This document shows positions 11,650-37,759 of a DNA stretch of 64,000 nucleotides, in pieces. The translations under genes were made by a program, and so were the position numbers. Each line of letters starts with the position of its first letter. The stretch's first letter is position 1. The notes beneath the pieces were generated by a model that did no database searches, was not told where the DNA came from, and was given only the letters and a program-made list of their open reading frames with translations. This DNA is from Enoplosus armatus (Eukaryota > Chordata > Actinopteri > Centrarchiformes > Enoplosidae). The stretch is from NCBI RefSeq assembly GCF_043641665.1, contig NC_092183.1, positions 22,540,501 to 22,604,500 of the forward strand, written 5' to 3'.

Positions 11650-13880
11650 GTTCTAAACAATCTGTGAAGTGCAGGGTTATGTTGTTGTGCTGCACGTATT
11701 ATAACCAGGGAGATCAATTTGTGGATTCGCATTGTGTTTCTTTGAAGACAGTCAACCTAGTTTGACTGCACAAACCTCAGGGAGCATTATATTACTGTCG
11801 TCTGTCAGCGCCATCTTTGACTTATTTGAAAGAAACAGTGTTAAATGTCTGAAATCTCCTGTCTTCGTGTTAGTTTTCAATGTGGCTTGCTTGCTTGACG
11901 ACCCGTATGTGTTATCTCTGTGGAAAGTCCCGTGTCTTTGCTTTTTTCTCATTTGCTGTTGCATGTATGTGGTTCCTCCTCAGTTTCTGCACAGAGACTC
12001 CTGGGTTTGTTCCACCGTCCGCGAGATGCATATGAATAGCTTGTTAAATCAATGGAGTAAGTATTGAAAGATTCACATACTTTTTCCAACTCTTCTGCAC
12101 AGTGTTCACGTTGCATTTCTGACAGCTGACAGCGCACATTTCATGGCCTGAAGAGAAAGTGATTTTGATGACTTATACCTGTGTGCTGCATGTAGACTCA
12201 CTCAGAAGTAAGTAGGTGACAAAGCGGAGCTCTCTCCGACACTGAGCCGAGAAACCACAGCTCCGTCACTTGTCCTGAGCTGTGATCTGTGTGTGCAGTG
12301 CTGCATTGCTTCATGTCAGTGTCTCACATCCATCACAGCGCTCGCTGTACATGTTAAATCATTACGTCTCCTGTGTGTTGCTGTGTCTTAGATGAGCCGG
12401 GGGCTTTTAGCAGGTGAATCCGCCGTGCAGTAATTGTGTTTGTCTCATCATCGTTCTGAAATAGACAGACCTTCGCTCAGCATCCTGCCCTTCTGAACAC
12501 GCTCCAAAGATGGTGTGTCAGAGAAGTGTCCTGTTACCTGCCCTCCATGTTGAACACGTCCTGCACAGGCTGTTATGCTCATGCTAGAGTAAAAAGAATA
12601 TTTTCGAGTAGTAGATGAATATGTTATTAGGGTGATTAAGTCAACCAGCTAGAGGCTGCTGCTGTAAAGAAACAGACACTGTAACTAAACCTTTAAGCCT
12701 TAGCTGAACAAGGCTGCACATGTACAATTTATTTATATGACTACTTATAATTACCTATTTCTTTAATATTGAAATCCTAGGGGCTCTGTAGATACATGCT
12801 AAATGGTTGTTTTATTCTCATATACTAATTTTCCTGAGCTTGAGGGATTGTTCTGATTGCGGTTTGGCCCAGAAGGTACCCGATTGTGCTCATCCCAGGC
12901 CCAAACAAACACACCTGCATCCGGGAACCTCCATTTAATATGTAGGACCGCACGTAGATAAAAACAAGACAAAAATCATTTTTGCCGCGCGTGCACACAA
13001 AGTACACTGGAGAATGCACATCTGAGTTTTTGTTGTTTCTACTTGTCATGTGAAATGGCCCAGATCAGTAGTCTGTGATGTGGTTTAGCCATTTAGCCTG
13101 GGTCAAATTAAGTACAGTCTAAGTATATATAATAGTAAGTAATATCAAACTGGTGTAAATGACTCTATGGCTATGGAAAACACTGACGCCTTTGTGAAAA
13201 TATGACAGATTTTTATCTCTGTTGGTGGCTGTTTGCATTGTAATGAGAACTGGCTGAAGGTCACAATTTGCCGGGTTTTTATTTACACTCACGCCACTGT
13301 TACATGCCTGGGAAGCTTGGCTACAAGATTTGTGTTTGCACTGGCTGTGTAGGTTGCTGCAGGCCTTTTAAGAACAGTTCTTAGCGAGCCATCTGTGTCG
13401 TCTATGTCCACCCCTCACCGAGGACAGGCGGTCGGATTCATGCGCAGACTTGTTGTGAGAGTCTGTGCATTGGAGGGCTGCAGGGAGGGATAGAGAGGGA
13501 ATCCTAATGAATCCTCTCCGCCACTTCGCCTGCTTTTGATGCTGATGCGCAGATCTGACGGGGATTCCCTCTGGCTGGGGATCACAGTGATCATCACCAG
13601 TGTCGTGTCCTCTCGGCCCTAAGCCCTCACCCCACAGATGGTAAATGCGAATAATCTCACCATGAAATATGGACGAATCCTGTGGACTTCACATCTTAGC
13701 GTCTTTGTGATGTCTCACTATGCGCCATCTGTTTTTGTCCATGAGGGGTTTGGGTGTAACCCATTACAGGCACAGCAACACCCCACCCTTAATGGTGTGG
13801 TGGAGAAAGTATGCTGCTATAGAGCAGTCTATATAGGGCAGTCTATTGACAAACCACACTCATCAAAGACACTCATACAG
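11650..13880. other. Non-coding DNA, probably kinase intron 1
   Basis: No coding exon is supported. Open frames are short, lack recognisable domains and lack paired splice sites. If the GC-rich block at 10.4-10.8 kb is the kinase first exon, all DNA to 24167 is its first intron. Confidence 0.45.
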
Positions 13881-13884
13881 TAGC

Positions 13885-14420
13885 ATTAAAGGGATAGTTC
13901 AATATGTTTGGAAATACACTTATTCCCTTGTTTTCTGATGGTGAGATGTAAAGGCTCCTGGCTCTATGAGGCAGTACTTAAGCATAGCTGTACATTGAGC
14001 TAAGTGCTAACGCCAGCAACATGCTCACAATCACAACGCTAACATGTTGATGTTCAGCAGCTATAATGTTCATCATATTCACCATCTTAGTTTTGCATAC
14101 TAGCAGTCAACATTCGTTAATTAGCGCCAAATACAAGGTGCCGCTGAGGCTGATGGGAATGTCATCAGTTTGGCAGGTATTTGGTCATGAACCAAAGTAT
14201 TTGGCAAACAGAAATGTCGACCTGATGATGGCGCTAGATGAAAAGTTAAGGGATCACCGAAGTGATAAGAATTCATCCTGAGGGGGACATGACCAAATTT
14301 CATGACAGTCCATCCAATAGTGGTTGAGACATTTAACTGTGTTAAATGGTCCCGTGTACATCGAGGTCGTGGACATACTACACATTCCCACCACAAAGGA
14401 ACCGCTCCAGAATTTGTTTG
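13885..14420 (+). repeat. Two teleost repeat fragments in tandem
   Basis: At 13.89-13.96 kb is TTAAAGGGATAGTTCAATATGTTTGG, the 5' end of the family whose middle is the TTAGCTTAGCATAAAGAC sequence. From about 13.99 to 14.41 kb is a second family: ATGTTGATGTTCAGCAG, CAGGTATTTGGTCATGAACC, GACCTGATGATGGCGC, AAAAGTTAAGGGATCACC and CAATAGTGGTTGAGACATTT. Copies or parts of that second family recur at about 15.4, 27.1, 30.5, 39.5 and 43.7 kb. Confidence 0.7.
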
Positions 14421-14927
14421 TGACTGGAACAAGACCAGCCCCTGTAAAGGGTCTCGATGATTGTTCACATCTGTCCAAACAAATGGCACCAAGGGGGGTT
14501 TGAAAGCGCCCTTATTCTCATAATTGTGTGTATGGGTCGTGCTAACTTATCTTTGGGGGGCACTTCCACATTTTTCCTACATAGCATGAACTTGACAAAC
14601 ATCGAGGCTTGGCTCAAACACTGGATGAGCTCAGTGTTGTGGTGGTGGTGGGAGGCAGTAGAAAGGGACAGAGATACATTGTGCTGTTTCCACATTTTGT
14701 ATGACCTCCAACACTGTTTCCAGCCCACTCGCCCCATCTCTACAAGCGGCATGTTGTTCTCGAACGGCACTTTTACTTTGCAGGAAAAATATAGAGTGAA
14801 ACATCTCACTCAGCCAATGTTTCCACAAGGCCTCAATGCATGTGGAAAAAGTCAAATTATTTAAGTTGTTTACACACATGAACATTACTTAAGGGTTTTA
14901 ATGATGGCGTACTATCCTTTTACACAG

Positions 14928-14952
14928 CAACACCCCCCCCCCCCCCCCCCCG
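14928..14952. repeat. Homopolymer C run
   Basis: About twenty C residues, a likely length-variable tract. Confidence 0.9.
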
Positions 14953-15409
14953 CATGTTGACCACACAGTTAGTGCTTGGTCTCTTGTGTCACATGTGCCA
15001 ATGAAGGGGCCCAGTGGATATATGATTACGGTCAAGCAATAACAGTGTTTGAAAGCTTGAGGGAGACCTGAATTCCTTTTGAATTATTCACTGTTTCAAG
15101 AGGTAGGAACAAACATTTTTAAATAACTTTAATAAACATTATCAGGGGCTGAGGATGTTTAGTGATGTCATTGCTACTAGGCGATCTAATAGGTGTAGAA
15201 AGCCTGGTCTTTGATGACATGACCAACATCACTGCAACTTTAAGAGCCAGCTGGTCTTACTGTTGCTGAACACTCCTATTTTAAGATGTCATATTAATAT
15301 ACAGTATGCTGAGGATGTTATACTGTACGTTGGCATGTCCAGTGCTGTTCTGCTAGCTCAGTGGTGCAAACAACAATCTAGTCACTCTCTGGCTCTAGGG
15401 ATGGCAGTG

Positions 15410-15715
15410 TTGGTCTGTTGGTCTCCCACTTTGGAGTAGACTGAAATACCTCAAAAACTATTGGGTGGACTGACATTCATGGTCACCAGAGGGTGAGGCC
15501 TTTTAACATTGGTGATTCCCGGACTTTTCTTCTAGTGCCACCAGCATGTCCAGTGAAATATCTCAACACCTATCAAGATGGACTGACACAGAATTTTGTA
15601 CAGACACTCATGGTTTCTGGAAGATGTATCTTAATGCCTTTGGCAATCCGCTGGATTTTACTTTATCAGAATCAGAATTAGAAATACATTATTGATCCAC
15701 AGTGTTTGCATTGTG
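15410..15715 (-). repeat. Interspersed repeat copy, reverse orientation, with retroposon tail
   Basis: GGATGGCAGTGTTGGTCTGT, CTGAAATACCTCAAAAACTA and ATTCATGGTCACCAGAGGGTG are the reverse complement of the family described at 13.99-14.41 kb. It is followed at 15.66-15.71 kb by ATCAGAATCAGAATTAGAAA, the reverse of the TTCTGATTCTGATTCTGAT tail seen at about 22.7 kb. Confidence 0.6.
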
Positions 15716-16736
15716 ATCGTGAGCCTGTTGCTAACGTTAGAAATTAGCTTCATGCACAACAGCCTCATAGAGTCGTGAGCGTGGCTGTAGATCCTTGCTA
15801 AACCGAGACCCTGCTAAAAGAACAGTTATTATGACTGTTGCTACGTGAATGAGCAGAATGGGTACAGGCACCATCTCCATGGCTACCGAGGGGCTTAAGC
15901 CCATCTAGTTTTGTCGCCTCACACTGGAGTCTAAACAATAAAAGCAAATCAAAATTAGACCCTTAACACGTCACTTCTCCAAGATCACCCTTAAATCAGC
16001 TGTGACGACTTCTTTCTTGGAGCTCGGTGTCAGGGATGCAACAGTAACCACATTACCACTTCACCATGGTATTGGGAGGTGCACCGCAGGGCAGAGCACA
16101 TTACAGAGAGTGTTTCCATCCTCATGATGGTTATGACCTAGGTGTTGTGCAAGACAACACAGAAAACATTGTGTACTATTAGTTCTCTAAATGATCCTAT
16201 TTGTTTGGTTTGAGACTTAGATGTTGCAGCATAAAGAGACGGAGAGGAAAACAGACAGTGTGGGTTAGCTGGTGGTGACCACAGAAATAGTTTCCAGGGA
16301 AGAAAAAAAACAAAAGCGTGTAACCTGAGTTTGCTCGCAGTAAATGAAGACAGTGAGTGAGGTCAGTGGAGCGGAAAGACACAGAAGAAACAAATGTATA
16401 AGGTATCGTTTACTGAGTGACAAGGGATTGTTCCAAAGAAAAACCTCCAAGTCGAGCTGGTGTTCAAAACAGTTTTAGCATTTTCATGAAGTGGTTGAAT
16501 CGCTGCTGTGAACTTCAATCAGTGACATTTATTTATACGATCATTTCATGATTGGTTAAAAAGATTTGCAAGAAACTGGTGCTGTTGTTTCACATTGGAG
16601 CTTTACTTGGGCCAAATGTTGCTTTCGCATACACGTTCTCTGCGAACATCTACACGTCAAAGCATGTTGCTGAACTAAAATTCGATCTGTTGAGCTCAGA
16701 CTGCAGCATTTTAACTGAGGCTTGTTTACAGCAGCA

Positions 16737-16757
16737 GGCCCAGGCCCAGGCCCAGCC
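16737..16757. repeat. (CAGGCC)n short tandem repeat
   Basis: Three to four CAGGCC hexamers inside a region without a supported gene. Confidence 0.8.
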
Positions 16758-16884
16758 TCGGCCTATAACTGCATGCTGACAGACTCAAGAAATCTTTACC
16801 TCTATATCAGCTGAAGTCCTTGCCTTTAAAACATCTATTCCAGTTTTTATCTGACTAAACAATATAACAACAGAAAAACAAAAT

Positions 16885-17225
16885 GGAACTAATTTTCTCT
16901 ATCATTGAGATGGCATACTGGCATGTCCATATGATGAATATGAAGTTACTTCTAGCAGCCAGTTGGCTTAGCTTAGCATTAAGACTGAAAACTGTTGGGG
17001 GGCACTAGCCTGGCTCTGTCAAAAGGTAACAAAATCCACCGAAAGCACCTCTAAAGCGCACACATTATATTTTGTTTTTCTGCCATTCCCAGTCTTTATG
17101 CTAAGCTAATCTAACAGGCTGCTGGCAGTAGCTTCGTATTAACCATACAGACATGAGGGCGGTATCGATCGTCTCGTCTAACTCAAGAAAGCATATTCAT
17201 TTGACCACAAGCCTGGGATTTCTTT
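16885..17225. mobile_element. Foldback (palindromic) repeat element, copy 1
   Basis: The left half contains ATGAAGTTACTTCTAGCAGCC, GGCTTAGCTTAGCATTAAGAC and CTGGCTCTGTCAAAAGG. The right half contains the same blocks in reverse complement: GTCTTTATGCTAAGCTAATC, AGGCTGCTGGCAGTAGCTTCG and ATCGATCGTCTCGTCTAACTC. The arms are imperfect and roughly 120 bp with a spacer of about 100 bp. An element with the same architecture lies at about 56.38-56.66 kb. Confidence 0.65.
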
Positions 17226-18285
17226 ATCCCAAATCAGTTTGCTTCTATATTAATTCACAGATGCCATAACTGAGCTACACATATCTTCCAGCAAACCGTG
17301 TTCCAATCCTGTATACCCCATTATAGCCAACGTTGGTGCATGTTCGTGCACACCCAAAAATATCTAATAGCACTATTTCGCACTGGTTTATGCATAGAAA
17401 GATTTCTGTATCACCAAACTCTGTCTTAATAGTCAGGTACAGAGGGCACACAGACTACATGTTAATCTATTTGAATACTGAGTTAAGAGGACTTTCCCAT
17501 GGAGGCTTGTTACAGTGTGCCCTGGTGGTACATTGGCAGCCTTTGTGAGTACACTTGCCACATACAGTAAGCCGGTCATGGTGAGCAGTGATTGTATTAG
17601 CTGTGGCTCTGCCTCATGCTCTATTCATTATCTGAAATGAAGATTTACTTCCTCACCTCTAAATGACACAACATGGACCTGAGTGGAGTTCTGTGGAAGT
17701 ACAGGAACAGTGCTTTGACCTCCTGCATGTATTATCACGCTGATATTGTCATTAATATTCATTGCATACCGTTTACAAGACCAAGTCAATGTTGCATTGG
17801 TTGGGAATGGATTTATAGTGAGTGATCTGCGTCACTCCCATAGTCACTCCCAGTAGCTCCCATAGATCCTCATACATACAGGTGGACACTGCCTCAGGCT
17901 CATAGCACAGAGCGTGGGGACTGCTATTTTTAAAGCTTTCACCCAAATTAGTAATGCGGTGTGATTTTTGGATGACATCAGCACGGAGGTCTCGCATGCC
18001 AAATGGCTTCACCTAACGTAATGTTGATATGTACCCTGTTGAAGCTGTCGCGCCGCCCCCCGAGCTCATGTCAAAGCAGTTCAGAGGGCCACACTGGTGA
18101 CAGGCCAAGGTATGGGCCGGAAACGCTTCAGAACGTCGCTGCTGTCTTGCAAAATCATGACACTGTACTAAAGTGTGTTCAACTGTATATTAGACCCAGG
18201 CGAGGATGCGTTAGACATCATATTAGATGAAACTTTTATGAAAATGTACTTTTTAGCAGCAGAATGCATGACAAGCACATGAAAA
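17226..18285. other. Non-coding DNA, probably kinase intron 1
   Basis: No supported exon, RNA gene or clear repeat. Short open frames have no recognisable domain. Confidence 0.45.
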
Positions 18286-18289
18286 CATT

Positions 18290-18560
18290 TAGACAACCCA
18301 CAATGGCCCACAGAGAATTATAACCTGATGTGTGCACTTTCCCTCAACTCTTACAGTGTTTTAGCTTCTTTTAGCTCATTATATTGGTTTTTACGGCCCA
18401 CGTTATTGTTTTGGTAGACCACCAAACAGCAGACAGACAAAGTTAGCGACTAGCTGGTGAACACAGTGCAGCATTTAGCAGCCAAAGAGCCAGATATTTT
18501 TTCTCTCAGGAGTTGGGTGAATGTTGGACTTACGTATGTCAGGTGACTAGAAACAAAGCT
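18290..18560 (+). repeat. Interspersed repeat copy ('cacagagaattataacctga' family)
   Basis: Blocks CCACAGAGAATTATAACCTGA, TTTTAGCTTCTTTTAGCTCATT, GACAAAGTTAGCGACTAGC and AAAGAGCCAGATATTTTTTC recur in the same order at about 31.96-32.28 kb; the last two also occur inside the hAT-like element at 11.28-11.37 kb. Confidence 0.65.
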
Positions 18561-19436
18561 CAGAATGTTATTGTATTACTTGCTGTGCTTATGTATGATT
18601 CTAGATTGTAGTATTTAGTGTGCACTGATTGTGCTTATTGCGTGCTCAAGATCACTAATAACACCTTAGTAGAACCACTTTAATTAAAGAGTCAAGTATC
18701 TTTGCTGAATAGACTTGCATATGTTGTGCATTTGTGCATTGCGTTGCTTTCAGAGGGACAGTGTTATAACTTAAAGTATTTGTATCATTATTATAGTATT
18801 TGTATTTGTAATGAAACAGGCACAGTGGTCTTTGGGCGCTATTGTGTAAATACGTAGTTCATGTTCTGCAACAGTGGCGTAACTCACCATCGCTGCGTCC
18901 ACCACCAAGTGTGGTCGACGCCTGTGGGGAGCCACAGCTATGTGCGGTCTAGCTCCGTCCGTCCCTCGCTGTTCTGATGCCGACCTGTCCGACATATCAT
19001 TGACCACCCCCAACACCCACAATTGCCTGCCATCTCTGCCTTCAAAATCCTGCAGACGAAGGCAGTGCTCCGGGGGGCTGCTGTGGCTATGAGATGAGCG
19101 TCACTTCGCTTTGGAAAATCCATGAAGCAATTAACAGCTACTGTGGCTTGGCTCAGGACAGTTTTAAGTGCTCAGGCTTTAATGCATGAGGCTGCAGCCA
19201 AAAATGTCATGACTAGAGGGCTGCGAAAAGGCTGATTAATGCTCTGCTGTGTGGCAATGGCCCGCCTCGTCCACATACTTTATGCCTGAAGTCACTGGGG
19301 CTCAGAGGATGCTGTTATCCACACCCCGAGTCTGAACAGAATCTCAACTCTCGACTTAGTTGGCATTCATTTCCTGTGTTGCTATGTAGTGCACCTGGAA
19401 ATCCATCTTGACCCATCTTTGCTTCAGGGGTCTCAG

Positions 19437-19439
<3 letters not shown>

Positions 19440-19470
<31 letters not shown>

Positions 19471-19478
19471 TGTGTGTT
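19440..19478. repeat. (TG)n microsatellite
   Basis: About fourteen TG units with one TTTG interruption. Confidence 0.95.
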
Positions 19479-19599
19479 CCCTGGGATGTCAGATTGTCAT
19501 CAAGTTCATTAACACCTATTTGGTGTAAAAACAATCTTCACATGGTGTGACTGGTATCCTTTTGGCTTCGAGTGTGAACTCTTCATTGAGTCACCACCA

Positions 19600-19620
19600 T
19601 GACGTCACGTAATGACGTGA
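19600..19620. promoter_or_regulatory. Pair of cAMP-response-element motifs
   Basis: A perfect palindromic CRE, TGACGTCA, at 19600-19607 is followed 13 bp later by TGACGTGA at 19613-19620. CREB/ATF proteins bind this sequence. In-intron location makes an enhancer role possible but unproven. Confidence 0.4.
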
Positions 19621-19884
19621 ATCTCCCTGTTTGGGAGGTGACACAGCCCTTAATGGCTGCTCAGAAGTCATCGGGCATACACAAATTCTCTCTGCTTTGA
19701 GCTAACATCACATCCCAGTCTGATCTTTTGGACAGAAACCTTGTGTTGACAGGCGGAGCTCTGGGGAAGAAATCACGCTTTGGTGTGAGTTGACTTTTTA
19801 CTGTGAAACTTTCATGAGCGGCATTCCTTATCAGCTGGGAGGACGTCAGTGTGGCGATGGCCAGCCCTGATATTCCCGTTGATG

Positions 19885-19886
<2 letters not shown>

Positions 19887-19923
<37 letters not shown>
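19887..19923. repeat. (GT)n microsatellite
   Basis: About eighteen GT units. Long Cys-Val open frames over this site come from the repeat. Confidence 0.95.
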
Positions 19924-19924
<1 letters not shown>

Positions 19925-20479
19925 TCAGATGCAGGTCAAATCCACAGCGGGTTGTGATAACAGAGACAGACACGTTTCCTGCATGTCCTGCTGGTGTAAC
20001 CTTCCCACTCAAAGTCGGACCAAAAACACAAAGCTTGAGCTGCTGAAGAATCACGTCTTGGCTCACGAGCCAGTCTCTGAGCCAGAGCAGCCAAATGAAT
20101 CGCTGTTGACTGTTGATATGTTGACCAGATTATTATGTACGTCGTCTAAACATGGATTTACTTGCTGCAAACCCAAGCTGCAGCCCTCAAAATGTTCAGA
20201 ATGACATAACAGATGGGCTATCCGTGTTTTTTTTCTTCCGCTGTGGTCATTGTGGGATCCGTGTGCTGGTTTGGATGGAGCTAACAGTGGATGGGAAAAA
20301 GAGAGAAAAAACAGAGCGAATAGTGGACAGACATTTTCCAGGAAGCCAGAAACACAACCCCAACTAATAGTAATGCCCTTCTGCATTACGCGCAAACAGG
20401 CAATGGTTTGCTGACATGTTAGCAATATCTACTTTATGATGTTATAATGTTGTGTTCATGCAGGTTTAAATGTTGGTAA

Positions 20480-20790
20480 AAGCTTAAAGGATAAGGCTGG
20501 ATTAGTTTATCAAGAAATCTTATCACAAGACCAACCAACCATATGGTAGCCCGTTTCCCAATACCATGTCTGTGGCACTCCCAAGCCCATTGGCTCCCTT
20601 TTTAGTTGCAGATCTTTAAATGCAAATACATAGTTTCATTTTTTTCCTAAAACAGCTGGGGACTGTAGTCTTTACCAAACATTACCGAAACAGAGGTTAA
20701 TAGTGCATTTATATTTGGAGGCTGATTTGAGTTTTTGACTACTAGTAACGCAATAGAGCAAGTGGGCCGTTGACGCACATGCACTCGTTC
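20480..20790 (+). repeat. Interspersed repeat copy A ('ccaagcccattggctcc' family)
   Basis: Blocks CTCCCAAGCCCATTGGCTCC, CAGCTGGGGACTGTAGTC, CAAACATTACCGAAACAGAGG and TTAATAGTGCATTTATATT match 21.99-22.24 kb in order and orientation, and 26.76-27.06 kb in reverse. Confidence 0.7.
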
Positions 20791-21989
20791 AAGCATGCCA
20801 AAGATTTTATTCTGTTTCGTCAACAAAACGTATGAAGAAGAAGTAAACAAGTCTGGATTTCAACACTCTTGTCAGGCCTCAAGAGAATAACAGAGCGCTA
20901 CGGCACAATAGTCACTGGGTTTTAGTGTTTTCATTGGATTTTTTCACAATAAGAGGGAAAACAAGTATATTTCCACCCTTGTCCTTTTAAAGCAATGATT
21001 CCTGAACAAGCCAATGCAGGAGGGGCACATATGAAAATTGGGTAAAACAAGTTGAATCGATTTTTCCAAAGTAGAAACTGCAGGTGTTACAGTAACTGCC
21101 GCATTGAGTTGTGCTGGAATTGCGTGCATTGCGCTTTTCCTACAGTGACAAAATGTCCTGGCACTCTGATACATTTGGGGGCGATAATGAAACCAGAGTC
21201 CTCTGGTGCGAGCAAGGATAGCAAGGTTCAGGTTAGCAAGATTTATTCAGACAGCAAAAATAGCGTGCCACGTACAAGATGGACATTTTCGACAGGCGAT
21301 GGTCATCAAGCACCAGTCAAATCCAAAATATAATGAAGACTTGATGCCAAGTTTACTGCCAATATAGGAGAGACGTTTGTGACTAGTTTCTCCCATATTG
21401 TCACCGGTTGATGAAAATGTAATTTTACATGTTTGGGGGCATGATGACCCACAGCCTTAAAATATGTGTAGGCCTATTGAGAAAGAGAAAAGAAAGGGGG
21501 GGGTGAAGGATTGGGACAGCAGAAAATAGAGCGACGGAGAGAGTGACAGCTAGATGATAGGGCTGCACTGTAAGCGTTTCCCTCTGACAGAGCTGGAGCT
21601 GAAAGTGTAGCGATTGTTTAGTCTGAAGCCGAATGAACAAAAGCGGCATGAATAGTCGGGGTTGATTCCGCCGGCTTGATTAACAAAACCCTGCCAATTG
21701 TGTTAGCGTGTCAACGTGTGCTTTCCACCGCCGTCATCGTGTAGGCAAGAGAGGCTGTTGTCGTGGAAAAAAAAAAACTCTCCAGTGTTGTCACACCGGA
21801 CCTCTGTGGCTGAAATTAGGTCAGGACTACCAGCTTTGTGAGGAACGGAGTGAATGTGCTCTCAGGTGACAATTTTGTGTTGTGCTTTGCCTATAATGCA
21901 AATATACTCCACTTTCTATGAAGCCACGAGCTCAGTAAGTAAACAACTTTCATTTGCAGTCAGCGACAGTGCAACCAAAAATGCATTAG

Positions 21990-22240
21990 TCCCCCTCTCA
22001 AAACCTTCTGGCTTCCGTACCTGTTTGTGGATCTCAGCTCCAAGCCCATTGGCTCCTGCTAAAGATGTCATTTTTCAAAGATAGGCCACGGGTATATAGT
22101 TAAATCTTTTAACAAGGCTCAGTCATTTCCTAAGAACGCTGGGCACTGTGGTTATTATCAAACGTCACTCAAACAGGAGGGATTAGTGCATTTGTGTGGG
22201 ACTATTTTCAGCAGTGGATTAATACGCACACAACGCTGTA
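21990..22240 (+). repeat. Interspersed repeat copy B ('ccaagcccattggctcc' family)
   Basis: GCTCCAAGCCCATTGGCTCC, AACGCTGGGCACTGTGGTTA, CAAACGTCACTCAAACAGG and GGGACTATTTTCAGCAGTGG. The last block appears as its reverse complement at about 27.0 kb. Confidence 0.7.
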
Positions 22241-22449
22241 GTATTGACTTTCAGTAGCAGGACTAGTGTGTGTGTGTGTGTTCATGGTAATGAAGAAACA
22301 TGTCACCCAGTTCAGCAGTGTGGCTCACTGATGTGTTTATGGTATTTCTTGTACAACAATGGAGCTCTATGGCACAGAGGAAGAAGATATATCAGATGCC
22401 AGACGTATCCTTTAAATCCAGTGTGGACCTGACTTTAAGAAGCTGATCT

Positions 22450-22725
22450 GCCTCATTTTGATACAGCCGTCACGTGCCCCCTGCGTTACATTAACGCACG
22501 CACCCCCTACTGGACACTTTACCTGGACACTTTATTTTGGTTACTGCACTGTTTGTTATTTATCTTATCTTATTCTTTTACCTTTACATTTTTGCATGCT
22601 TGTTGTCTGTCTGTCTGTTATATGTTATATGTTAAAAAAATGTAGCACCATCAGGCCACGGCAAATTCCTTGTAATGTATGTTACTTGGCAATAAACAGT
22701 TTCTGATTCTGATTCTGATTTGCAG
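22450..22725 (+). repeat. Retroposon 3' fragment with (TTCTGA)n tail
   Basis: Contains GGACACTTTATTTTGGTTACTGCACTG, TTGTCTGTCTGTCTGTTATA, CACGGCAAATTCCTTGTAATG and CTTGGCAATAAACAGTTTC, ending in the tandem TTCTGATTCTGATTCTGAT. Such tails mark non-LTR retroposons in fish. Related tails are at about 27.28 kb (+) and 15.67 kb (-). Confidence 0.65.
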
Positions 22726-36310
<13,585 letters not shown>

Positions 36311-37755
36311 GTCCCCCCCCCCCCCCCCCCCCCTTAACTATCCAGCGACAGGACCGGAGTGTCTGGGATCACTCGCCAATGTCTGGACAGGAAGCTGGAC
36401 TGAACCTGAGCAAAACAAAACAAAAAAATATTTCAACCCTCTGTGGCATCACCCTCCTCCACTGCGCAACACATGACCGGCAGGCTGAACTTGTCTTAAC
36501 TGAGGTGGTGCAGAAATACCAGATGTGTTTTTGGAGGCTCAGCGGAAACTCTCCTGACTTCTCGTTGCTTTGACACATTTGTGTACGGATGAATAGCAGT
36601 TTGCCTCGTGGGAGTGAACATACAGTATGTTTTTTTTTTCTTTTTTGACGCATGTCTTTGCTTGACTAAAAGGTCTTATCCTCCCTTTCCGTTCTTTGTG
36701 AGTGGTTTGTTTGCAACTGACGAAACAGATGATCAAGTCTGTCGATGTAATTCCTGTCTCCTCCATCTGCTCGCCTGTTCCCTTTTGATTAAGCAGGCTC
36801 TGGACTCGCCAGAAAAGACAATGCTTTGCTCCCTACTGGGACTTGAACAAACAGATCACTGGACATCATAAAAGTCATAAAAGACACAAAAGTGTTTCAG
36901 AAAGCAGAGCCGAAGACATTTTAACTTAACCTCAAACATGCGTGTTCAAGTTCACAGCTCCCATTCATGATCACTTTAAATGTCGGGCTTGTTTTAAGCC
37001 ATTTATTATTTACGTAACATCATATTTCTTTCTTGAATAACACTGAAAAAAAACCTCCCGCACATCAGCTTTTTGGGAACAAGGAAAACACGTTTTAGGC
37101 CTTTAGTCCTCATTCAGCGTAATGACTCAACAATGGCGTCACTGAAGGGTGGTTGTTGTCAACAGTGATATACACAATTTAACGTCCACATCTCCTTTTG
37201 GCTTTGTCGCATTTTGTCGCTCTTTTTCTGAGTTTATGAAGTTATTGAATTGAACATGTGCGTGTAAATAATTAAGCTTTTCTGTTCTTTTTTTTTATTC
37301 TGCCACCTGTTTTTTGGGGGGGATTGAAAGGGTCCACATACTTTCTGGTTTCTTTACTTCCTGGTTTGTTGGTGGTCTCACTGATTTTTTTTCAGGCAGC
37401 TACAAAAAAAAAACTCTTACAAAAGCATTTGGCTTTCCATCCTATTTTTTTGTTGAAGGAAACAGTTAAGTAACAGTAAGAGATACAGCTTTACGCAAGT
37501 GATAAGAAACAATGAAAAGAAAGAATAATGGAATGAAACACTGAAACCCTTGCAGGCTTTTACACACAGAAATAAAACTGAACTGGGAAAACAGAGAAAA
37601 TGAGAAGAATGCCTGGAAAGGCAAATGATAAAAAAGAATCTGTAACTTTTCAGAGAGACTGTATAAACGTCAATCTGCTTTTCACATTCCATCATGGAAA
37701 ACTAATGGAACCCTTTTTCATTTAATCTGCTTCAATAAAATCTGGAAAACAATGT
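36311..37755 (+). other. Probable 3'UTR of the kinase gene
   Basis: It begins with a C run of about 19 nt just after the TGA and holds no other gene. The first canonical AATAAA on the + strand that I see is at 37734-37739, followed by a T-rich stretch. Extent is inferred. Confidence 0.5.
37734..37739 (+). terminator. Candidate polyadenylation signal AATAAA, kinase gene
   Basis: Canonical hexamer in TTCAATAAAATCTGG about 1.4 kb after the stop codon. Confidence 0.45.
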
Positions 37756-37759
37756 TTCA

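Noticed and set aside
14457..14864. 135-codon frame with a His/Trp-rich overlap on the other strand
   Set aside because: Overlapping open frames on both strands with no domain; it starts inside a repeat family and is most simply chance.
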